From: Desulfocapsa sp.
Lineage (GTDB): Bacteria; Desulfobacterota; Desulfobulbia; Desulfobulbales; Desulfocapsaceae
Direction: 5' to 3'
Length of the DNA stretch: 10,667 nt
Assembly: GCA_020717935.1 (NCBI GenBank)
Contig: DYDK01000041.1
Span: 1-10,667 of the forward strand
This document shows positions 6,763-10,667 of this stretch, piece after piece (position 1 is the first letter of the stretch; every line of letters starts with the position of its first letter). The notes beneath the pieces were generated by a model that ran no database searches, was not told the DNA's origin, and saw nothing but the letters and a program-made list of their open reading frames with translations. A program made the translations under genes and the position numbers.

Positions 6763-7791
6763 ATGTGCAGCGAACAAAAGAAATACAATGTCGCTATCGC
6801 CGGTGCTACCGGTGCCGTTGGCGGTGCTATGCTCGATGTCTTGCGACGCAAGAATTTTCCCATCAATGAATTACGACTGCTGGCCTCGGAACGCTCCGTA
6901 GGCAAGAAGATTATATTTAACGGGACAGAATACAGCGTCCAACAATTAAGCAAAGACGCCTTTGCCGGCATTGACATTGCCCTCTTTTCCGCCGGCGCCT
7001 CCCGCTCCCTGGAATTTGCCCCTGCTGCCGCTGCCGCTGGAGCCGTGGTCATTGACAACTCCAGCGCCTTCCGCATGGATCCCGAGATTCCCCTGGTTGT
7101 TCCCGAGGTCAACCCGCACGCCATTGCCCAATACAACAAACGAGGGATTATCGCCAACCCCAACTGCTCCACCATTCAGATGCTGGTGGCCCTCAAACCC
7201 ATCTACGACCAAGTTGGCATCAAACGACTGGTGATATCCACCTATCAGGCGGTCTCCGGCACCGGAGCCAAAGCCATCGACGAGTTGAAAGGCCAGATTC
7301 TGGCCTATGCTGCTGGCCAACCTTTAGAGCACAAGGTCTATCCCCACCAGATTGCCTTCAACTGCCTGCCCCAGATTGACAGCTTCCTTGACAATGGCTA
7401 CACCAAAGAAGAGATGAAGATGGTCAACGAAACCCGCAAGATATTTGAAGATGACAGCATCGGCATCACCGCCACCACAGTGCGAGTGCCTGTCTTTTAT
7501 GGACATTCCGAGGCTGTCAACATCGAGACCAGAGAAAAAATCAGCGCCACCGAAGTCAAGAAGCTTTTGGCAAACGCTCCGGGCGTACAGTTGGTTGATG
7601 AACCAACCCTGTCCCGTTACCCGATGGCTATTGATTGCGAAGGTAAATTTGAGACCTTGGTCGGTCGTATTCGTGAAGATGAATCCATCGCCAACGGCAT
7701 CAACATGTGGGTCGTTTCCGACAATATTCTGAAAGGGGCGGCCCTCAATGCCGTGCAGATTGCCGAGTATTTTGTGGCTCACTATAAATAA
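6763..7791 (+). CDS. asd: Aspartate-semialdehyde dehydrogenase
   Basis: Asd reduces aspartyl phosphate to aspartate semialdehyde with NADPH, the branch point to lysine/diaminopimelate, threonine, methionine and isoleucine. The 342-residue protein has the nucleotide-binding loop G14-ATGAVG20, then SAGAS at 76-80, DNSSAFR at 98-104, the catalytic cysteine C135 in NPNCSTIQ, STYQAVSGTG at 159-168 and the active-site histidine H248 in RVPVFYGHS. Length and motifs fit the Gram-positive/general bacterial Asd class (about 330-345 residues) rather than the longer E. coli type. AAAAGGA at 6744-6750 lies 12 bases before the ATG, a rather long spacing. It is 55 bases after pssA, and its TAA touches the start codon of rsmD. 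It links to the ilv genes because isoleucine draws on threonine made through Asd. Confidence 0.96.
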   Translation: MCSEQKKYNVAIAGATGAVGGAMLDVLRRKNFPINELRLLASERSVGKKIIFNGTEYSVQQLSKDAFAGIDIALFSAGASRSLEFAPAAAAAGAVVIDNSSAFRMDPEIPLVVPEVNPHAIAQYNKRGIIANPNCSTIQMLVALKPIYDQVGIKRLVISTYQAVSGTGAKAIDELKGQILAYAAGQPLEHKVYPHQIAFNCLPQIDSFLDNGYTKEEMKMVNETRKIFEDDSIGITATTVRVPVFYGHSEAVNIETREKISATEVKKLLANAPGVQLVDEPTLSRYPMAIDCEGKFETLVGRIREDESIANGINMWVVSDNILKGAALNAVQIAEYFVAHYK

Positions 7792-8442
7792 TTGAGAATC
7801 ATCAGCGGATATGCCAAGGGCAGAAAGCTCAAATCCCCGCCCAGTAAAGGGGGGGAAATTCGTCCCACCTCGGATCGGGCAAGGGAGGCTCTTTTCAGCA
7901 TTATTGCCTCACATATTCCCGGGGCTTTAGTGCTTGATCTTTTTGCCGGCACCGGAGCATTGGGCCTTGAGGCCTTGAGTCGGGGAGCCAAGGCCGCCTG
8001 CTTTGTTGATTTTTATCCGCAAGCCCTCACTCTTATCCGCCAGAATATCCGGATCTGCATGGATCTCTTCACTCATCAACACAACGGCCATGAACAGCAC
8101 CTTGCTGATGGCAGCGGAAGCCTTGATTCCCCCCAAGCCGCCACTCTCATCAGACACGACCTGAACAGAGGTTTACCTTATTTCCCAGAAAAATCATTGC
8201 TCACATCTGGTTTTGATCTGATTTTTCTCGATCCACCCTATTCACAAGGCCTTTCTCACAAAACTTTACAGGCCCTTGATACCAGTTCCCTTCTCCACCA
8301 GCACAGCCTGATAATTGCCGAAGAGCGGGCCAAAGAAACCTTGCCGCAACAATTAACGACACTGAATCTGATCGATCAGCGCACTTACGGCGAGGCGGGC
8401 TTCTGGCTCTATCAACCTTTAGCAAAAGCCCTGTCACACTGA
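7792..8442 (+). CDS. rsmD: 16S rRNA (guanine-N2)-methyltransferase, RsmD family
   Basis: RsmD methylates G966 (E. coli numbering) of 16S rRNA using S-adenosylmethionine. The 216-residue frame begins MRIISGYAKGRKL, the family's hallmark N-terminus, followed by RPTSDRAREALF at 24-35. The SAM-binding motif I is VLDLFAGTGALGLEAL at 47-62 and the catalytic DPPY motif is at 147-150. Because the hallmark starts exactly at the first codon, the start must be the TTG at 7792, directly after the asd TAA (7789-7791). No Shine-Dalgarno sequence is visible before it, so initiation probably depends on ribosomes finishing asd. A stretch at about 88-140 is longer and less conserved than in E. coli RsmD (about 198 residues). 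coaD follows after two bases, a common pairing. Confidence 0.92.
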   Translation: MRIISGYAKGRKLKSPPSKGGEIRPTSDRAREALFSIIASHIPGALVLDLFAGTGALGLEALSRGAKAACFVDFYPQALTLIRQNIRICMDLFTHQHNGHEQHLADGSGSLDSPQAATLIRHDLNRGLPYFPEKSLLTSGFDLIFLDPPYSQGLSHKTLQALDTSSLLHQHSLIIAEERAKETLPQQLTTLNLIDQRTYGEAGFWLYQPLAKALSH

Positions 8443-8444
8443 TC

Positions 8445-8948
8445 ATGCAGACAGCCGCAAACCCACCCAGCATCGCGATTTATCCTGGCACCTTCGACCC
8501 CATTACCATGGGTCATATCGACATCATCAACCGGGCCCTGAATCTCTTTGACCGGGTCGTCATTGCCATTGCGGTCAATCCCGGCAAGACCCCCCTCTTT
8601 TCTCTCCCAGCCAGGATGTCAATGATTGAGGAATGTTTCCCCGAAGATCAGCAACGGATTGAAATTGTCGCTGTTTCCGGACTTTTGGTCAACTACGCCA
8701 TGGAACGGGGAGCCAAGGCGATCATTCGTGGCCTGCGGGCTGTCTCCGACTTTGACTATGAATTTCAGCTTGCCTTGATGAATCGAAAATTAGAGAGGGA
8801 AGTAGACACCATCTTCCTGATGCCGGCCTTCCGCTGGATCTATATCAGCTCATCCATCATCAAAGAGGCAGCCCGACATGGCGGTGATGTGAGCGAGTTA
8901 GTCCCCGAACATGTCAATCAATTACTCAAAGAAGCCTTTGCATCCTGA
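8445..8948 (+). CDS. coaD: Phosphopantetheine adenylyltransferase
   Basis: CoaD transfers AMP from ATP to 4'-phosphopantetheine, the penultimate step of coenzyme A synthesis. The 167-residue protein opens with the nucleotidyltransferase motif YPGTFDPITMGH (13-24), where T16 and H24 match the conserved Thr and catalytic His. It continues with NPGKTPLFS (45-53, the substrate-binding lysine K48), RGLRAVSDFDYE (95-106), NRKL and the C-terminal ISSSIIKE that binds ATP. The segment AFRWIYISSS carries a tryptophan where many homologues have a PEYSYISSS-like sequence, a mild variation. About six residues precede the usual N-terminus. It starts two bases after the rsmD stop with no obvious ribosome site, so coupling to rsmD is likely. 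It ends the biosynthetic gene run; the next gene is 48 bases away. Confidence 0.96.
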   Translation: MQTAANPPSIAIYPGTFDPITMGHIDIINRALNLFDRVVIAIAVNPGKTPLFSLPARMSMIEECFPEDQQRIEIVAVSGLLVNYAMERGAKAIIRGLRAVSDFDYEFQLALMNRKLEREVDTIFLMPAFRWIYISSSIIKEAARHGGDVSELVPEHVNQLLKEAFAS

Positions 8949-8996
8949 CTCCCACACCACGAACTTGTGTTGCATTCTCGTGTGTCATGCTTACCC

Positions 8997-9407
8997 ATGC
9001 TTATCAAAAAAAAACACTTACAACCAGCGAACAAACGACGCCGATTCTTTCTTGGCCTCAGTCTGCTTGCCCTCTGCTATCCCTTTCTGCGCTTTCTCGG
9101 CTTCAAGCTACCCCGTCAGCCGCGTCTGGTGGAAGTAAAAAAGGTACTGGTAGTCGGCGATTTTTTCTTGGGCCCTGACTTCATCATTTTTGAAGGCGAA
9201 CACGGACCGTGGGCCTTATCACGCAAATGCACCCACCTTGGATGCAAAATTAACTATCGGGAAAAAGAAGGTTTTTTAGAATGTCCCTGTCACCAATCAC
9301 GCTTCAATTCCCAGGGAGGGGTCATGCGCGGCCCGGCCAAAAAGGACTTGCCCCGATTAAAGGTGGAAAAACTCAACGGAAACAACGGCTATATCGTCAC
9401 CCTCTGA
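8997..9407 (+). CDS. Membrane-anchored Rieske [2Fe-2S] protein
   Basis: This is the iron-sulfur subunit of a cytochrome bc/b6f-like quinol-oxidising complex, passing electrons from the quinol site onward. Numbered from the ATG at 8997 (136 residues), the N-terminus is strongly basic, with K13-R-R-R16-F-F-L resembling a twin-arginine signal, then a hydrophobic anchor at about 17-36. The cluster-binding domain has both Rieske boxes: C78-T-H80-L-G-C83 and C96-P-C98-H99-Q-S. C78, H80, C96 and H99 would bind the cluster, and C83 and C98 would form the stabilising disulfide. A GPA/P loop follows (GPAKKDLPRL). In-frame GTG (8967), TTG and GTG codons upstream would add up to ten residues. None has a clear ribosome site, so the start is uncertain. 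The cytochrome b gene follows after 51 bases. The short length is typical of prokaryotic Rieske proteins fused to one helix. Confidence 0.9.
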   Translation: MLIKKKHLQPANKRRRFFLGLSLLALCYPFLRFLGFKLPRQPRLVEVKKVLVVGDFFLGPDFIIFEGEHGPWALSRKCTHLGCKINYREKEGFLECPCHQSRFNSQGGVMRGPAKKDLPRLKVEKLNGNNGYIVTL

Positions 9408-9458
9408 GTCAGTCCCTCGGCAAGAAGAGTATTCTCCCCATTGTGTTTTTTATTCCCC

Positions 9459-10301
9459 ATGAACAACAGCATACACGACAAGATCATCGCCATAAAATGG
9501 GGTGAATGGAGCCTGATTGCCCTTTTTATCTCCGTCCTGTCTGGACTGGCCGTGGCCTTCCAATACGACCCTGCCACGCCGCTCTACTCCGCCAGCTCCC
9601 TGGATCTGCTCGTTCCTTTCGGGGACTCCTTTCGAGCCCTGCACTTCTATTCCAGCCAACTCTTTTTCCTCTTCTCCATCGTCCATCTGTGGGCCATTTT
9701 TGACCGGGCCGACACCTATTCCCGCAGCCAATGGATCCGGCTTGTCAGCACCCTGCCGATAGCACTGCTGATTCTCTTCACCGGTTATGTCCTGCGAGCC
9801 GACAGTACCGGATCTTCAGCAGGCCTCATTGCCGAAAATATCATCACCGCCATTCCAGGAATCGGGAGAATCCTGAACAGCATCCTGTTCTCAATCAGCG
9901 ATGACGGGATGAAACGGGTCTATATCAACCATGTCATCGGTTTCAGCATCGTTTGGGGGGTACTGGCCTGGGAACATCTTCGCAAATATCGGACTTCTTT
10001 TCATCACCATCCTTTGCTGACAGCCACGATCCTCCTAGCCTGTATTCTTCCGACCGCGCCCTTTGAACAGGAACAGTTGGGATTCTTTCACATTGCCGGC
10101 CCCTGGTTTTTTCTTGGCCTCCAGGAACTCCTCAAATTCCTGCCTCCCCTGGTGGCCGGAATCCTTATCCCTGGTAGCCTGATCATCGCCCTGTTTTTCC
10201 TGCAAAAAACAAACCCGTATCACCACAGGATCCGGACATTCGTCCTTGCCTGGTTATTCCTCTACATCATTCTTACCGTCATTGAAATCAAACTTAGATA
10301 A
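9459..10301 (+). CDS. Cytochrome b (b6-type) with shortened subunit-IV-like C-terminus
   Basis: This 280-residue protein is the di-haem quinol-oxidising membrane subunit paired with the upstream Rieske protein. About seven membrane helices are visible (roughly 14-36, 58-81, 92-112, 156-176, 185-201, 218-248, 258-277). The haem-ligand histidines are H62 and H76 in helix B (13 residues between) and H158 and H173 in helix D (14 between). The latter spacing is that of the b6 type. After helix C comes GYVLRADSTGSS in place of the usual GYxLPW. The C-terminal part, GPWFFLGLQELLKFLPP, aligns with the Qo-site PEWYFLPxYxxLR region of subunit IV but lacks the glutamate. The ATG at 9459 is preferred; an in-frame TTG six codons earlier is the alternative, and neither has a clear ribosome site. 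An electron acceptor such as a cytochrome c is not seen in the window. Confidence 0.88.
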   Translation: MNNSIHDKIIAIKWGEWSLIALFISVLSGLAVAFQYDPATPLYSASSLDLLVPFGDSFRALHFYSSQLFFLFSIVHLWAIFDRADTYSRSQWIRLVSTLPIALLILFTGYVLRADSTGSSAGLIAENIITAIPGIGRILNSILFSISDDGMKRVYINHVIGFSIVWGVLAWEHLRKYRTSFHHHPLLTATILLACILPTAPFEQEQLGFFHIAGPWFFLGLQELLKFLPPLVAGILIPGSLIIALFFLQKTNPYHHRIRTFVLAWLFLYIILTVIEIKLR

Positions 10302-10411
10302 TGCAAAAAAAAAATCCATATATATGCCATATAATGGCATTGGCTCCCTTGGTCACTGAAGAACCGCAAAATATTCTTGAATCTATTCTTGAATCCCTAC
10401 AGGAGTATTAG
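10301..10411 (+). CDS. 36-codon open frame overlapping the cytochrome b stop; possibly a truncated gene
   Basis: An ATG overlaps the last base of the cytochrome b TAA (TAATG), the arrangement expected of a translationally coupled next gene. The frame runs 36 codons to a TAG at 10409-10411, right where the IS21-type element begins. It encodes a short peptide starting MQKKNPYICH, followed by a hydrophobic patch and an acidic tail with a repeated ILES. I recognise no family. It could be the 5' stub of a third subunit cut by the IS, a genuine small protein, or a chance frame. There is no CxxCH haem motif and no clear ribosome site. Confidence 0.35.
   Translation: MQKKNPYICHIMALAPLVTEEPQNILESILESLQEY
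10324..10340. repeat. Short perfect inverted repeat
   Basis: ATGCCAT (10324-10330) and ATGGCAT (10334-10340) form a 7-pair stem with a 3-base loop. On the minus strand a run of Ts follows, but about nine bases away, so it is not a convincing terminator. Its role is unknown. Confidence 0.4.
10373..10396 (+). repeat. 12-base tandem duplication
   Basis: ATTCTTGAATCT (10373-10384) is followed at once by ATTCTTGAATCC (10385-10396), differing only in the last base. In the 36-codon frame it encodes ILES twice. It looks like a slippage duplication. Confidence 0.7.
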
Positions 10412-10412
10412 G

Positions 10413-10455
10413 TGACAATTATCTTGGCCGGTAGATGACAATTACCTTGGCCGGT
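10413..10455 (+). repeat. Tandem IS-end repeats (probable transposase binding sites)
   Basis: Two 20-base copies, 10413-10432 and 10436-10455, begin TGACAATTA and end CTTGGCCGGT. They differ only at the tenth base (T versus C) and repeat with a 23-base period, about two helical turns. This fits the multiple subterminal transposase-binding repeats of IS21-family elements. Confidence 0.82.
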
Positions 10456-10507
10456 TCGTTATGGTAAAATCTGGCATTACAATCACTTTTAACAGAGGAG
10501 GATTTCG

Positions 10508-10667
10508 ATGTCAGGGAAAGCCGTTAAATCAGAACAGGTCGTGGTATATATGCAGACACGAGAAGCAGGAAAGAGGCAGGTAACAGCGGCGGCAAAGGCC
10601 GGGATATCGGAGAGGTCAGGTCGTCGGATAGAAAAAGGAGAATTGCAACCGGGAGTCAAGCAGCAAA
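10508..10667 (+). CDS. istA: IS21-family transposase IstA, N-terminal fragment (runs off the window)
   Basis: The open frame starts at the ATG at 10508 with a very strong ribosome site, AGAGGAGG (10494-10501), six bases upstream, and is still open at the window edge after 53 codons. The visible part is a helix-turn-helix region: EQVVVYMQTRE, then AAAKAGISERSGRRIEKGE. This closely resembles the N-terminus of IS21-type transposases that open with a short MSGK/MEGR-like lead and an AAAKAGIS-x-RSGRRIE motif. The DDE catalytic domain and the partner ATPase IstB would lie downstream, outside the window. The gene is truncated only by the window boundary, as far as can be seen. Confidence 0.82.
   Translation, partial: MSGKAVKSEQVVVYMQTREAGKRQVTAAAKAGISERSGRRIEKGELQPGVKQQ

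Larger units (their letters stand above)
10413..10667 (+). mobile_element. Left end of an IS21-family insertion sequence (partial)
   Basis: The element is recognised by the start of an IstA-like transposase and by terminal repeats typical of IS21-family ends, which carry several copies of a transposase-binding sequence and begin with TG. Its exact outer edge is uncertain: the first TG is at 10413, but the edge could be a few bases earlier. The rest of istA, istB and the right end lie beyond the window. Confidence 0.8.

Overview
The window reads as chromosomal DNA of a Gram-negative anaerobe, most likely a Desulfobacterota member of the Desulfobulbales type. This rests on gene order (ilvB-ilvN-psd-pssA next to leuA), the long LeuA form, and a Rieske/cytochrome b pair resembling menaquinol-type complexes. 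That placement is inference from family knowledge, not from a database search. Base composition looks moderate (roughly half GC) throughout.

Layout. Bases 1-295 have no gene and are dominated by a large imperfect palindrome (82-246). A small SleB-type cell-wall hydrolase follows (296-655), then a second large palindrome (661-843) lying between it and the convergent leuA gene. The two palindromes share head sequence and arm layout, so they look like two copies of one REPIN/MITE-like repeat family bracketing the hydrolase. leuA (minus strand, ending at 885) and ilvB (plus strand, from 2926) are divergent across a 340-base AT-rich spacer with a good sigma70-type promoter for ilvB.

From 2926 to 8948 the plus strand holds a compact gene run: ilvB and ilvN (acetolactate synthase large and small subunits), psd and pssA (phosphatidylethanolamine synthesis), asd (aspartate-semialdehyde dehydrogenase), rsmD (16S rRNA methyltransferase) and coaD (phosphopantetheine adenylyltransferase). 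leuA and ilvBN serve branched-chain amino acid synthesis. pssA and psd catalyse consecutive steps from CDP-diacylglycerol to phosphatidylethanolamine. asd feeds the aspartate family and lysine/diaminopimelate. rsmD-coaD is a pairing seen in many bacteria.

From about 8997 to 10301 lie a membrane-anchored Rieske iron-sulfur protein and a 7-helix cytochrome b with all four haem-ligand histidines, presumably the core of a quinol-oxidising complex. A 36-codon frame overlaps the cytochrome b stop and ends where an IS21-family insertion sequence begins. The IS (from about 10413) shows two tandem copies of a 20-base terminal repeat and the start of istA, cut off by the window end. The IS may have separated the respiratory operon from further subunits.

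Most of the window is ordinary core metabolism. The parts worth a second look are the paired palindromes around the hydrolase, the altered Qo-region motif of the cytochrome b, and the operon/IS junction.
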